DNA of 64,000 nucleotides from Saposhnikovia divaricata (GCA_036435485.1 CM071597.1:172776147-172840146); one strand, 5' to 3'; shown: positions 20,423 to 33,800, counted from the stretch's first letter. The notes: a model not told the origin generated them from the letters alone. Translations and numbers: made by a program.

Positions 20423-21478
20423 TGTAAAGCATAAAAATGTAAAATGTAATAGAGGACATATATAACTCAACTAGGATAAAAGATAAATAATAAACTCTAT
20501 ACAAGGATCGTGAAATTTGAAGAACAGGCACCAACAAGGATCAAGTCGCTGAAAGAAGTTCATTAAAATGATCAAGCCTCAGTGATAAAATAAGATGTAC
20601 AGATGATTCAGTTGAAGGGCCAAAAGATTCCAGTGATAAAGTTTTTATGGTTGCACAATTCTTGGCAGTATTCTTAAAGACATGATACGAAGACCACGAG
20701 TGAATGTTAGTCGTCTGTGAACCAGACCAGTTGCACTAGGCGTCGACATTTTCACAAAGGAATCGAAGTATCTAACTCAGAAAAACTGTTAAAGAGGTAT
20801 GATTGAGAGCAGTGTTGATATCCTCCATTTCAGAAGCTGAATATTTAAGGATGTCAAAAATAAGAGGAAAAATGAAAAGTAACCGAAATCACTATTCACA
20901 TGAATAGTAACCGGAATCACTATTCACACCGGGTGAATAGTAACCGAAGTTACTATTCATTTGAATAGTACCCAAACGTACTATTCATAAAGTAAGAACA
21001 CATGTGGGGCCCACATGAATTAAAAATCAAACTTTGAAATTGAAAAGTTCGGTGAAGTTTGAATTTGAAAGGTTGGCAGCGGCTGTGGAAAAATTAGGCA
21101 GATAATATACGTAATCAATTACGTATATTAGCGCTGCATAGTAACTTTCTAAAATCTGTAAATAGGCCTGTTGTATTTCATTTCAAACACACCTCAACAC
21201 ACAACTCTCTCTTCTCTCTCATATATTTTATGTGTAAGCTGCTAGATAGTCCGTCTAGTAGGAAAGTCGGCTTAGCCCACTTTCAGGCAGTGTCGGGTAG
21301 AAGGTCCTCGTGCCTAAACTATCCTTAGGAGTGTTCTAATTTTGAAGCTAATCCATTGGATTAGAAGTTGTAACACCCCTTCGAGTTTATTATCAATAAA
21401 GATATATTCTCAGAATTATTTTTAATTTTTATAGTATCGTATTCAACTCCCCCTTCTACAATACTTTGGGACCTAACA
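20423..21478 (+). repeat. 5' LTR of Sire-A
   Basis: TGTAAAGC to CCTAACA, 1056 bp. It carries an array of ACTATTCA/TGAATAGT motifs (20891-20987), a 12-bp palindrome (AATATACGTAAT and its complement, two bases apart, near 21106-21131) and a TATA position reading TGTAAATA near 21157. Confidence 0.95.
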
Positions 21479-21480
21479 AT

Positions 21481-21492
21481 TGGTATCAGAGC
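21481..21492 (+). other. Primer binding site of Sire-A
   Basis: TGGTATCAGAGC two bases after the LTR, complementary to the 3' end of initiator tRNA-Met, as is usual in plant LTR elements. Confidence 0.9.
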
Positions 21493-21529
21493 AAGCTTCT
21501 AGCATACAAGAAGTCTAAAGATCACCACC

Positions 21530-23899
21530 ATGGGAATGAAGGATTCAGGCGTGAGAATACCCGTTCTTGACAAAGATAATTACTTTCACTGGAAAGTAAA
21601 GATGCATTTACATCTCTTATCTATTGATGAAGGTTATGTAAACTGTATAGAAAGAGATCCTCATATTCCTATGAAGGCCAACACTGCAGTTGGAGAAGCA
21701 GCAGGAACTGGAGTTGTTGGAAGGCCTATTCCCAAATTATCCGCAGAATTCACAGATGGAGACAAAGAGGAAGTCCAGAAGGATAAAAAGACCATGAATA
21801 TACTGTTCAATGGTATTGATCAAGACATGTTCGACAATGTCATCAACTGCACCACTACCAAGCAAGTGTGGGACACTATTCGAACACTCTGTGAAGGAAC
21901 TGAACAAGTCAGAGAGAACAAGATGCAACTCCTCATACAACAGTATGAACACTTCCATCATAATTCTGGAGAAAATTTAACAGATATATTCAGTAGATTT
22001 CAGAAACTACTGAATGGCCTGAAGTTGTACGGGAGAACATATGAAGTCAAAGACTCCAACTTAAAATTTCTGAGATCTCTTCCTAAGGAATGGAAGCCAG
22101 TTACAGTATCGTTGAGAAACTCTCAAGACTACAAAGATTTTACACTTGAGAGACTGTATGGAATTTTAAAGACCTATGAGCTCGAGTTGCAACAAGATGA
22201 AGAAATTGAGAAAAGCCAGAAGAAAGGTGGAAATATAGCTTTGGTGGCCAATATTCCAACAAACCAAGATGGAGAGAAGATGAAGAATAGAGAAGCCACA
22301 CCAAGTCAAAGAACTTGGGAAGGTGAAGCTGCAACTAGCCAAGGTAAAAACAACATGATTGAAGAACCTGATGCATTAAGTGAGGATGAAGCTGAAGATC
22401 TAGATGAATATTTGGAATTTCTATCAAAAAGATTTTCGAAGCTAAGATTCAAGAAGAATTCAGCAGGAGCCGGACAATTCAAGAAAAACTATCAACCGAA
22501 CAAGGATGTGGTTGAAAGATCAAAGTTCAAATGCTATAACTGTGGAATTGCTGGCCACTTTGCCAACGAATGCAGAAAATCCAAATCTGAGAATGAAAAG
22601 AAACAGTTTGAGACTGTCGATTACAAAAAGAAATACTTTGACCTTCTCAAGCAAAAGGAGAGAGCATTCGTATCAAGAGATGATGATTGGGCAGCTGGAG
22701 GTGACTCAGATGCAGAAGAAGAATTTGTCAATCTTGCACTCATGGCAAATGAAACTGATGAATAGGCTAGTTCAGCAAGCAACCAGGTATACTCTACAAA
22801 TCTAACTGAGCTTTCCAAAGATGAATGTTCCAATATTGTTGATGAAATGTCTAATGAACTGTACAACATGCATGTCACATTAAAATCATTTAACAAAGAG
22901 AACAAAAAGATTAAAGATCTTAATGCTAAGATAGGTGATAGGAATACTCTGTTAGAAACTCAAATAATTGATTTTGAAACAATGAAAAGAGATTGTCAGG
23001 ATGCTAAGAATGAGTTACTTGAGGCTCTGAAAAGAGAAGAGTGTTTAATAAAATAGTTAAAAGAGGAACAAGACTTAATTGCTAAGTGGAAGGGATCAAA
23101 GGCTAAAACTGAAGAAATGTATAGTAAACAAGGAATTGATTCTTTTCACAAATTAGCAGAAGCTAAGTTAGATGTTGATAGGGAAGTTGCTTCAGATAGT
23201 GATTTAGTCGAAAAAGAATGTTCTATGAGACCTAAGCCTGTTAGCAAAGCAACTTTAACTAAATTAAATAACCAATATGGACCTGTCAACAAAAACTTTG
23301 TAGTTGGAGAGTGCAGCCAAAGCAAATCTGTTGAACAAATAAACATAGGCAACTTGTCCCACAAGCAATTAAAGGACAAGCTAGAAAATGTTAAGTCAGG
23401 TGTTAAGGACAAGAAAAAGAATAGAAATGGTAAGGTAGGGATTAACAAACACAACAATTACACACCTGATAAAAATGATCCTAGTAAAAAATGTGTTAAG
23501 TGTGGAAGTGTTAATCATTTATCTACCAACTGTAAATCTGTTAAGAATGCTTCTGTGCCTTATATGCCTATGCCTGCTGTGAATGTTATGCCAAATATGT
23601 ATGCTCCCTCTGCTCATGCATCTAGTCAATATGCTAACATGCCATTCATGTATAATCCATACTACAATATGCCACAGATGCCATGGATGGTGAATAACAT
23701 GTTTGCACAGACTATGACTAATAATGCTATTAACTATAACACATATGAGCAAGTATTAAATTTTGTCTCTCAAAGGCCCAAACCAAAAGTCAAAATTGAT
23801 TTAACTCAATCTAAACCTTCGGTTAAAAGGGATTTGAAGGATAAGAAATTGGCTAACAAGACAGGACCCAAGAAAGCTTGGGTACCAAAATCAACTTGA
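21530..23899 (+). pseudogene. gag: Sire-A gag with in-frame stops
   Basis: Starts ATG at 21530. The first 411 codons hold a UBN2/copia Gag domain (about 1-230) and a CCHC knuckle, C-Y-N-C then H and C, near residue 335. Premature TAG codons lie at 22763-22765 and 23054-23056. The same frame then runs on to TGA at 23897-23899, with a second knuckle (C-V-K-C) near 23493. The intact relative Sire-C has an uninterrupted 743-codon gag of the same layout, so both TAGs look like decay rather than natural ends. The product would form the particle and bind RNA. Confidence 0.85.
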
Positions 23900-23910
23900 T
23901 TTTGTGTTGA

Positions 23911-24603
23911 TGTGTGCAGGGAAACAGAAAGAATCTTTGGTATCTGGACAGTGGCTGCTCTAGGCATATGACTGGAGATTCTACCCTGCTCACTAAGTTT
24001 GAGGAGAGAGCTGGCCCTAGCATTACCTTTGGAGACAACATCAAAGGTTATACTAGAGGATATGGCTTGATTTCACAAGGGAATGTTGTCATTGAAGAAG
24101 TAGCACTGGTTGATGGACTTAAGCATAACTTGCTAAGTGTCAGTCAATTGTGTGATAAAGGCCAGAACGTCTGGTTCACATCTGAAGCTTGTGTCATTTT
24201 CAAGAAAAGTGACAACAAGGTAGTGTTGACAGGAGATAGAAAAGGAAATGTGTACATTGTTGACTTCAATTCAACAAATGCAAACATGACTACATGTCTT
24301 CTCAGCAAGGCAAGTGTAGATGAAGGTTGGCTTTGGCACAAAAGACTGTCACACTTGAGTTTTAAAGCAATGAATGAGTTGGTAAAGAAGGATTTGGTTA
24401 GAGGTATTTCAAAATTAGATTACTCCAAGGATGGATTGTGTGATGCATGCCAGAAAGGGAAGCAGAAAAAGGCCTCTTTCAAATCAAAGTCAATGTCATC
24501 AGTTGATCAACCCTTGCAACTACTCCACATGGATCTCTTTGGACTAGTCAATGTGTTGTCAATTTCAAATAAGAAATACTGTCTTGTGATTATTGATGAT
24601 TTC
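23911..24603 (+). pseudogene. pol: Sire-A pol, first part (protease to integrase start)
   Basis: The pol frame differs from the gag frame and opens after a TGA at 23908-23910, just before GTGCAG/GG. It shows the protease D-S-G-C-S with H-M-T-G at about residue 12, the gag_pre-integrs zinc region (W-H, H, then C and C near 24355-24455) and the first integrase aspartate (H-M-D-L-F-G) near 24528. It is cut at D-D-F by Tekay-1. There is no ATG in a good place, so expression would need frameshift, splicing or internal initiation. Confidence 0.85.
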
Positions 24604-27600
24604 TGTAAGAACCTTAATTTTTGCAATATTTTCTTTTATTTAATATCATGTGGCATTGTCAATTTTGAACCTTTCTAGTCATCCCTGTTGATTAATAGAA
24701 TTGATTGTCTGAGAAACTATGTTGTTGCATTCACTATGTAAGATAAAAGGAAGATTGTGAAGGCAAGAGTCTTATTGTTAGTAAGATTTATAAAACTTGG
24801 GATTTGAGAATGATTAGAATATTAAAAGATTTAGTAAGGATTATGACGAGGAATTTACATAATTACGTACTTAAGGAATTATAGGGGAAATCTCTACGCG
24901 ACAAAATATTATTACGAGAGATTAATTAAGATACGATACGAATTAAAGTTTAAGTGGCAAGCATTGGTGGAAGAATAATGATACAAGGAGTAGTATTGCA
25001 TGCAAGTCCCATGCAACCAAGTAATTAGGAGGAAGCAACCTAGTTAAACCAAATGGAAGAGGAATAGTAACTAGTTACATTGCTTTTACCAAGGAGGAGA
25101 CAAGTAGTACATTAGGCCATACCTATATTAGTACCTTGCTTATACATACAACATTATGTATCACCCAACCATCACTTTATCAATTATTTCAAACAAACAA
25201 CAAAAATCAAAAACCAAAAACACTCCCCCCCCTTGGAAGAGTGCTCTCGGCCAAGAACAAAAAAGGAGAAGAAAATTTCTTCTTCCTCCATTTCCCATCA
25301 CTCATAAATCAAGACATAATTCCTAGGCCCTCACCATCATCTAAGCAAGGTATGCTAAGAGTTTCAAGCCCTTTCATCCATTCAAATTCAAGTTATAAAT
25401 TGTTAAAGATATTGTGAATAGTAACCATGTTTAGTTTTTCTTTTAGATCTTGGATTATAAGGGTTGTAGGAGATCATTCAAGGTGTTATTGAGTTTTGTA
25501 AGGCTTACCCAAGGCTCCTAGGTGCTCAAGAAGGTAAAAAAATCATAAACCCTTTTGGCCATGTAGTGTTTATGATGTTTGGTGATAGATCCATGTGTTA
25601 TAGTGTTAATCTTGGTTGTATAAGTAATGGATGACATGGATCTTGAGTTTTGATGTTGCGATTGTGATTTTTATGATTGTGGATAGTATATGTATCTCCA
25701 TGAATGTTATAAAGCATGAACTAAGTGAATTAGGTATTGGTTGTGTTGTGGAATTGAGAAAATTGGTTGATCTAAGTGATATATGCTTGCTGAGTTTTTC
25801 CAGAAACATTGACCTGTATTGTAACATGGTTTTGAACCCCCAAATCTTGTCTCCTGAGGTCCTACCATATATTGTTGGAAAGATATTTGAATGTAATTTC
25901 TGGAAATGTAAGGTTCATGACTAGGTGATGTATAGATTGTAAGTTATGGCCAGAGAAGTAAATTGTGTTTCTGGATTCCGGACTGCACTAAGTGACCCCA
26001 TTGTGAACCTTGTTTAAACCCCTAAAAATATATGTGGGATCATGGAAAACTTTGAGAAGTTAGGGAATGCAGTGGTGAAGACTACCCAAAAAGAATTGGA
26101 TTAAAATATGAATTTTTGAATTTTATAAAAATGCTAGAGTAAATTTCGCGCAAGGGAAAAAGTCGTTAGTGGAGCATAATTCTAGGGGTAATGGTTATGA
26201 TTCGAATGTGGTAACTAAATTAAGTCGAATAAGTGACGAGTGTAATCGAGTGATGACATGAACCTATAGTGGGGCTAGAGTGTCATAAGACGAAGTCATT
26301 AAGTTAATTTCGTATCCCCTAAAACCCCGTAATTAAAGAGATATTGTTAAGGTACTAACGAGCGGTTATTGCTTATGTATAGATCGTTCCACTCCGCACG
26401 CTCGACCACCCCAACCAAACCAAGGCAAGTTTACTTTTCAAAACTTATGCATATAAAAGGACTTTCACTGTTGTGTTTGTAGCTTTCAACCATATCAAAT
26501 GCTATGTTTATCGAAGTATTGATGCAATTGAGATTTTATAAGTACATATATGTTTGTACCCCTTGAACTTAGATTGAAATGTTTTCCTCGGACAACGACT
26601 CTAGCAATAGAGGTCGTAGCGGTCCGTATATACTATTGACCGGGGAGCGGTATATTATTATATCGTAACTAGATTGTGAAAACCCGAAGGGTCATTCGGG
26701 GAGTATCGTATACTCAAGTAATTATTTTCATATCTTCGTAAATACTCGAAACCCTATCTTGGATTAAAAGTTTATTTTATCGAATAATTATTTTATTAAT
26801 TATTAATATTAAATCTTAAAATATTATTTATTAATTATCGTTCATTATTTTAAAGACGAAGTCAATCCAAGATACATTTAATACTTTCAAACTCGAACTC
26901 TTTCGAACTCAAAACATTTTCGAAAACCCCTGATCAGGTTCTGCTTCTTGTATGATTTCAAGAATCATCGGTCGACTGATGTCGGACCTCAATTACTATG
27001 TTTTCAATCAAAATCAAGTTTTTAAAAGAAAAAGAAAAAGGGACTCTGGCAGGTGTGGGGACCGTTGACGAACGATTCCCGGGATGTGTAAGCGGCCGTG
27101 AGCCAGGCGGTCCATCAATTATTATTCCGGCCCAGGTGTTGCCGAAGGATGATTACGGATGTAGTTTTCATCGAGGGTGATTACGGATGTAGTTTTCACC
27201 CGGGGATAGTTACGGATGTAGTTTCTATCCTTCTACCGGTAGAGAAGACCCGCGGATTATTGGACTTGGATGTGGCGACTGATCATCGTCAATCCTTGTC
27301 AGGCTTTATGTTTTCTTTAAGTCCCATTCCTCCATTTTGGAAAAATGCTTTGACACTGCTTCTTAGGCTTTTGTGCCAAGTTGCTGATAGTGTTCTATTT
27401 TGATGAGAAAGATGTTGACTCTATGCAGTATCTAGAACTGCAAGTTTATTTTGAAAACGAGGGCACGTATGGGTGCACCTTCGAGATTTATCAACAATGA
27501 CAAGTGATTTTTATATCTGATTGATACAAACGAGTTTAATAACTGTTAATCATATGAAATGTTATATTGCTTACCTTATACATATATTTCTTGTTGAGCT

Positions 27601-28092
27601 ATAGTTGCTCACTCTTGCTTGTTTTCAAATTTACAAACACAACAGCTAAGCGAAATGGCAAGACCCAGACAGACTGCTCGAAAGCAGGTGACTAGACCCG
27701 AGCCAGCAGTTGAGATTCCACCGGTAGGCCCCATTAGCTGGATTGGTTGGCAGCTTTTGTTAGTTCGTTTTATTTATCAGTATGACCTGTGCAAGGTAGT
27801 GTATCATAACAAACTTTCAAGCCGCCAACTTCGCTTCATATCGAAGTGTTGCTGGTAGCATAAATACTATTTAATTCGGTCTGTAATAACTCTGATACTT
27901 TTATTTCTGCTTAATCAATGTGGTGACGTTTCTGAGGCTCTAACCTGTGTGTGTGTGTGTGCGGTGTGAGTTTATTGTGGGGTCGATGGTTGTTTTATAT
28001 ATATATATATTATGTGCAAGAACAGGTATGTTATTAATGGAAAATGGACCGTGAGCGCCTAGATCTCCGACCCCGGATCTGGGGGTGCCACA
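24604..28092 (+). repeat. 5' LTR of Tekay-1
   Basis: TGTAAGAACC to GTGCCACA, 3489 bp. It contains a three-unit tandem repeat (27148-27231), a (TG)n run near 27947 and a (TA)n run near 27996. ORFs inside it (such as 25136-25417 and 27098-27403) recur in the 3' LTR but have no domain and are not accepted as genes. Confidence 0.95.
27148..27231 (+). repeat. Short tandem repeat in the Tekay-1 LTR
   Basis: Three units of about 28 bp built on TTACGGATGTAGTTTTCA. The same array occurs in the 3' LTR at about 37056-37139. Confidence 0.8.
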
Positions 28093-28096
28093 GAAA

Positions 28097-28108
28097 TGGT
28101 ATCAGAGC
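28097..28108 (+). other. Primer binding site of Tekay-1
   Basis: TGGTATCAGAGC four bases after the LTR, initiator tRNA-Met type. Confidence 0.9.
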
Positions 28109-28325
28109 GAGGTTACAGTTCTCAGAAACGATAGTAATTTAAGAAAGCAACCCTAAGAATAATAACAATAATAATAACCCTAATAACAACCTTAATAATA
28201 CTTAGAACTCTCATCGAGTTTGTAGTCGGGTTATCGGATATAGCCCTGACTTTAAGGCCCGTGAGGGAACTACTCCTAAACCTTTCTTTTTTGGATAGTG
28301 ACCCACCTTATTTTCCCTTGTGTAG

Positions 28326-29066
28326 ATGGAGGAGATACCAGACCCTGAGGCTTTCGAGAGAGAGCATGATGAGGCACTGATGCGAGATACCGAGGATCCT
28401 GAGGAGGATATGGGTGCTGACTCTGAGCTCGGCCCCTGGATTACGCTGATAGGAGATACTGATGATGAGGATCCCGTTGAGGAGCCCTTTGAGCCTGAGC
28501 CTGAGCCTGTTACCCCATCTCCTGTAGCTACTGATGAGGAGAGTGTGAGATCCGGTGAGGGTCGTGTTGTGTCACCCCCACCTTCTCCGCAGTCATCGAG
28601 CCCTGTTTCATCGGACGGTGACTCCGAGGATGATACTTCTGGCGAGGAGGAGCTTGGCCCTACCCCTGCCACAGCTCCTGCTCCTGCTACTGCTGCTGCA
28701 CCTGCTCCTGTTCCTGTCATACCACCTCCACCGATGGACCTACCCCCAGTGTCGGGTACTGAGCAAACTTACGTGGTGCAGTTCCTGACCCGAGACTTAC
28801 TATCTGCAGAGGCCCGACTTAACGAGGCGAGGCGGGCGCTAGTGGAGGAGCGCGAGGCGCGCTTGAGGATCCAGGCTGAGATGAGGACCGCTGTTGCTAG
28901 GAGGACTAGGGCTCGACTCCATAGGATTGAGAGGAGGAGTCGCGAGAGGATTCTTGGATTAGGGATCCGCGGGGGCGGAGTGATCCAGGCTAGGGATGCT
29001 AGGCGTGTTGTGCGTCGTGCATTTGCCCGAGTGAGGACCTTGCTCCACCGCAATGCGGCCCCGTGA
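28326..29066 (+). CDS. Extra ORF between primer site and gag of Tekay-1
   Basis: 246 codons with no stop, of clearly higher GC content than its surroundings. The N-terminal half is acidic with Pro, Ser and Glu runs (E-P-E-P-E-P). Then comes an Ala/Pro tract (about 118-145), a helical coiled-coil-like stretch (about 160-195) and an Arg-rich C-terminus (about 190-240). Its composition is that of a disordered acidic region followed by a nucleic-acid-binding tail. The ATG follows a T-rich tract ending TTGTGTAG, an acceptor-like site. I do not recognise a family, and the usual Tekay plan has no gene here. It may be an accessory protein or a leader ORF; function unknown. Confidence 0.6.
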   Translation: MEEIPDPEAFEREHDEALMRDTEDPEEDMGADSELGPWITLIGDTDDEDPVEEPFEPEPEPVTPSPVATDEESVRSGEGRVVSPPPSPQSSSPVSSDGDSEDDTSGEEELGPTPATAPAPATAAAPAPVPVIPPPPMDLPPVSGTEQTYVVQFLTRDLLSAEARLNEARRALVEEREARLRIQAEMRTAVARRTRARLHRIERRSRERILGLGIRGGGVIQARDARRVVRRAFARVRTLLHRNAAP

Positions 29067-29789
29067 TGTGTTACTAATAGCTCAGTCCCCTAGGTTCAGA
29101 TGACATTAGTGTGTCAATTTTGCGGGATAGTTGACTTGTGCAGTGGTATCCTTTCTGACCAGTGGATGAGTAGACTGACCTACAGATATGTAGATGTGAC
29201 TTCGGGTAGTATGTACGGATGTCGCCCTACTTTTGTGTAGCCCTGACTATTCGGATGATGTACTTGTATTTGTTCCACTTTTGCTTGACTTTGACATCGG
29301 AACTACGTATTTGGCTCTAACATCCAAACTTTGTGATAACCCTTGTACCGTATTTATTTAGTTTCAGTTTCCTTGATATTGTCTCAACTGCTTTACTTTC
29401 CGATGCCATGCTTTACTGTTTTAATATACAACTGTGATTATACAATTGCTACAAGCCACAAATACAACCATGCTGTTTCAAATTTACGATATGCGATTTC
29501 AAATTGTTTTCTACAATTTCCAAAAATGTTCCTACAATTTTTTTAAAATAAATTTTTCAAAAAAAAAAAAAAATTTTGAGGTTTCGAAATTTTGAAAATT
29601 CTTGCAAATGTTTTCGCATCCCATAAAGATTTTTCCCAAAAATGTTTTGACGTTCTATCTCCAGCATCGGGTTATTAAAACTTTTGCAACTTCCACCCTT
29701 ATGAGGAGGAACGATACGTTCCTGACCCATGCAAACGCTGTCAGGTAATTGGAAAACCCTAACCCATTTCTTGTTTTATTATCAGAATC
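29067..29789 (+). other. Tekay-1 spacer between extra ORF and gag
   Basis: AT-rich with a run of 14 A near 29560. It ends in a T-rich tract and ATTATCAG (29784-29785), an acceptor-like site four bases before the gag ATG. Confidence 0.5.
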
Positions 29790-30863
29790 ATGCCACCCAG
29801 AAGAATGAACACTCGAGCTCACCCGATCAGTTCTGAGGGCCAGGGTAGCCACCATGGGACTGGAGGCCACCAGAACCGTGAAGGGGAGAATGTCAACCTG
29901 AGTGAGAGTGAGGGCAACGATCATAACTTGTTTGATGACTCTGAGTATGAAGAAGAAGAAGCTGGTGATGACACCCGAGAGGCAGAACATCCTAGGGGAG
30001 GCCCTATGGAACAGTTCATGGAGTTACTTAGGCAGAACTTGGACCGTCCCCCAGTTCAGCAACCACCCCAAAATGCTAATGCAAATGCTTTCCGGAACTT
30101 CAAATCCCTGAAACCCCCAGAATTTAAAGGAACTGCTGATCCGGTCGAGGCAAGAGCCTGGCTGAAGGAAATGGAAAAATCTTTCAAGATACTAGGTGTC
30201 GCTGAAGAGCAGAAGACTGTTTTCGCCACTTACCTTCTGAAGGGTGAGGCGAACTATTGGTGGGAAGCTAAGAAGAATTTGGAAGGAAGAGGTATGGTGA
30301 CCTGGGAAAGGTTTTGCGAGCTGTTCTTGGAGAAGTACTTTCCTAGGTTCATGGAGACACAAATGGAGCTGAAGTTTTTGGAACTGAAGCAAGGTAACAT
30401 GACGGTGGCTGAGTATGAGGCCAAATTTACTGAGTTGTCGAGGTTTGTGCCGGAATATGTGAACTCTGAGGCAAAGAGGGCCCAAAGGTTTCAATTAGGG
30501 CTAAAACAATGGATTCAGAATCGTGTGGTGGTTCTTGAGCTGACAGACTATGCCATCCTGGTACAGAAAGCATCAATTGTTGAGGCTGGGAGTGAACAGA
30601 TGCAGAAGGAGAGGGAAGGAAAGAAGAGGAAGTTTGATAGTCGAAAGGGAAACTCTGCGGGAGGAAGCTTTCCGAGCAAATTTAAGCGAGGAACGATGTC
30701 CCAACCCAGCGGAAACTTTGGAACCAAGAGAGCTGAAAGTTGGAGTGTGGGCCAGAGCGGCCGACCACATGGATCGTCTTACTCTACCCCATCCCGAGCC
30801 CTACCCCAGAATGTAATAAATGTGGAAGGAAACATGCGGGCGTGTGTAACCTGCAGGATGTGA
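29790..30863 (+). pseudogene. gag: Tekay-1 gag, frameshifted near its end
   Basis: ATG at 29790. There is an acidic N-terminus, then a Retrotrans_gag domain about residues 110-240 (Y-W-W-E near 153, F-L-E-K-Y-F-P near 180). The zinc-knuckle region begins near 30810, but only in another frame (frame of 30974), so a frameshift lies shortly before it and this frame ends at 30861-30863. The capsid part is intact; the knuckles are displaced to the pol frame. Confidence 0.85.
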
Positions 30864-33800
30864 AGTGCTTCAAGTGCGGGCTGACAGGACATTATGCTAA
30901 CGCCTGTTGAGGAACTAGTAACAACACCAGTGCCGGAGGTAATTGCATCAAGTGTGGGAAAACAGGGCACCGAATGAGGGAATGTATGTCCTCTGGGCCA
31001 GCTGCATCGAGAGTGAGTGGAACTGCTTCTAACAAGGCCCCTACTGCAAGAACTTTTAACATGACGGTGCAGGATGCCGTGAGGAACACGGATGTGATTG
31101 CAGGTACTCTACTACTCAACTCAGTTAAGGCAAATGTTTTATTTGATTCGGGAGCTACCAAGTCTTTCATATCTCTAGATTTTGTATGTCAGTTAGGCCT
31201 TAACACTGAACCATTGAAAGACAGACTACAAATAGAGATAGCTAATCATGAAATTATTCCTGTTAGCCAAGTATGTCCAGGTTGCGACCTAGAAATAGAA
31301 GGGCGACACTTCCGGGTAGACTTAATACCTTTTAAACTAGGAGAGTTTGACGTAATAGTAGGTATGGATTGGTTAACAACCCACGGAGCCCAGATTGATT
31401 GTGTAAAGAAGAAAGTAAGTTTGAGACTGTCAGGGGACGAGGAAGTAGTGTTTAGTGGAAAACGGCAAAACCAAAAGTTCCTGACTATGATCCAAGCTAA
31501 GAAGCTGTTACGTAAAGGATGCGAAGCCTATTTAGCCTATGTGAAGGATACCAAGAAAGAGGCACCAAACCTACAGGAAATCCCTGTCGTTAACGAGTTC
31601 GCGGACGTATTTCCGGATGATCTTCCAGGACTACCACCTGATAGAGACATCGAGTTCACTATAGACTTAGTTCCGGGTACGGCCCCGATTTTGAAAGCCC
31701 CATATCGGCTAGCCCCATTGGAGATGAAAGAGCTAGCCACTCAGTTACAAGAGTTGTTGGATAAAGGGATGATAAGACCAAGTGTGTCACCGTGGGGAGC
31801 CCCGGTGTTATTCGTGAAAAAGAAGGATGGTAGTATGAGATTATGTATAGACTACAGGGAGTTGAACAAGGTGACTATCAAGAATAAGTATCCCTTGCCC
31901 AGGATAGATGACCTGTTTGATCAATTGAAAGACGCAGTTTATTTTTCTAAAATTGATTTGAGGACCGGGTATCACCAGTTAAAGATTAAACCAGAAGATA
32001 TACCAAAGACGACCTTTCGCACCCGGTACGGACACTATGAATTCCTAGTGATGTCATTTGGGTTAACGAATGCCCCTGCAGCTTTCATGGACTTAATGAA
32101 TCGAGTCTTCAAGAAATACTTGGACAAGTGTGTTATAGTCTTCATCGATGACATCTTGATTTATTCCAAGACGAAGGAGGAACATGCAAAGCACTTGAGG
32201 ATTGTATTGGGAGCATTGAGAGAAGAAAAGTTGTACGCTAAGTTATCGAAGTGCGAATTTTGGTTGAAGGAAGTTCAGTTTTTAGGGCATGTGATTAGCG
32301 AACAAGGCATTCTAGTGGACCCAGCCAAAATAGAGGCTGTATCAAATTGGGAGAGACCAACCACTCCGATAGAGGTGAGAAGTTTTATAGGATTGGCTGG
32401 CTACTATAGAAGATTTGTCCAAGACTTTGCCAGGATAGCAGCCCCTTTGACCCGACTAACTTGCAAGACCGAGAAGTTTGTGTGGACTGAAAAATGCGAA
32501 GAGAGCTTCCAAGAATTGAAAAGGAGGTTGGTGACAGCACCAGTACTAGCCCTACCTGATGATAAGGGAGATTTTGTGATTTATAGCGACGCATCCCATA
32601 AAGGTTTAGGGTGTGTGCTTATGCAGCACGGTAAGGTGATTGCGTATGCGTCCAGACAACTTAAGGAATATGAGATAAGATACCCCACCCATGATTTGGA
32701 ATTAGCAGCAATAGTTTTTGCTTTGAAGATCTGGAGACATTATCTTTACGGAGAAAAGTGTGAAATCTACACGGATCACAAGAGCTTAAAGTAAATATTC
32801 ACTCAGAAAGAGTTAAACATGAGGCAGAGGAGATGGCTAGAGCTAATTAAAGATTATGATTTTGAGATTCATTATCACCCAGGGAAGGCCAATGTGGTGG
32901 CCGATGCACTTAGCCGAAAGGAGAAACTCAAGATGATAACGTCAGTGGACGAGTTGATCAAGGACCTTGAGAAACTGGAGATTGAAGTGAGGTTACCAGG
33001 AATTGGACAAGATAGTCTAATGGAAATAAGAGTCCAACCACCGCTATTGGAAAAGATTAAGTTATGCCAGGAGAAGAAGATAGAAGAAGAAAAGAATTCG
33101 ATGGAGAAAATTTTGACTGGCGAGGAAATTAAGTGTGAGAAGGACGGGAATGGAATTATGAGGTACGCATCTAGGATATGGATCCCGAACGTTCAAGAAT
33201 TAAAAGACGAGATTTTGCAAGAGGCTCATAGTTCAAGGTACTCAATTCACCCTGGAGGCACTAAGATGTATAGAGATCTGAGGGAATACTATTGGTGGCC
33301 AAATATGAAGAAGGACGTGGCAGAGTGGGTAAGTAAATGCTTGACATGTCAAAGAGTAAAGGCCGAACACCAGAGGCCCAGTGGATTGTTGCAACCCTTG
33401 GAGATACCCGAGTGGAAGTGGGAGCAGATTGCGATGGACTTTGTGGTCGGATTACCAAGGACCAAGACTAATCATGATGCGATTTGGGTAATCATCGATA
33501 GATTGACCAAGTCAGCACATTTTCTTCCAATCAAAGAGAGATACGTTGTCGACAAGCTGGCAGATATTTATTTAAAGGAGATTGTGGTTAGGCATGGGGT
33601 TCCTGTGAGCATTGTATCAGATAGAGACCCAAGATTCAACTCCAGGTTCTGGAGAAGTTTTCAGGATTGTGTGGGGACCAAGTTAAACATGAGTACTGCA
33701 TACCATCCCCAAATAGACGGACAGAGTGAGAGAACCATCCAGACCATCGAGGACATGTTGAGAGTATGTGTCATAGATTTCAAGGGAAGTTGGGATGACC

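Noticed and set aside
25136..27403. ORFs inside the Tekay-1 LTRs that recur in both copies (also 35043-37311)
   Set aside because: Duplication reflects LTR identity, not selection; no domain and poor start contexts.
28211..28720. Minus-strand Ser/Gly-rich 169-codon ORF opposite the pre-gag ORF
   Set aside because: Low-complexity complement of a Pro/Glu/Ser-rich coding region; the plus-strand frame is longer and better placed.
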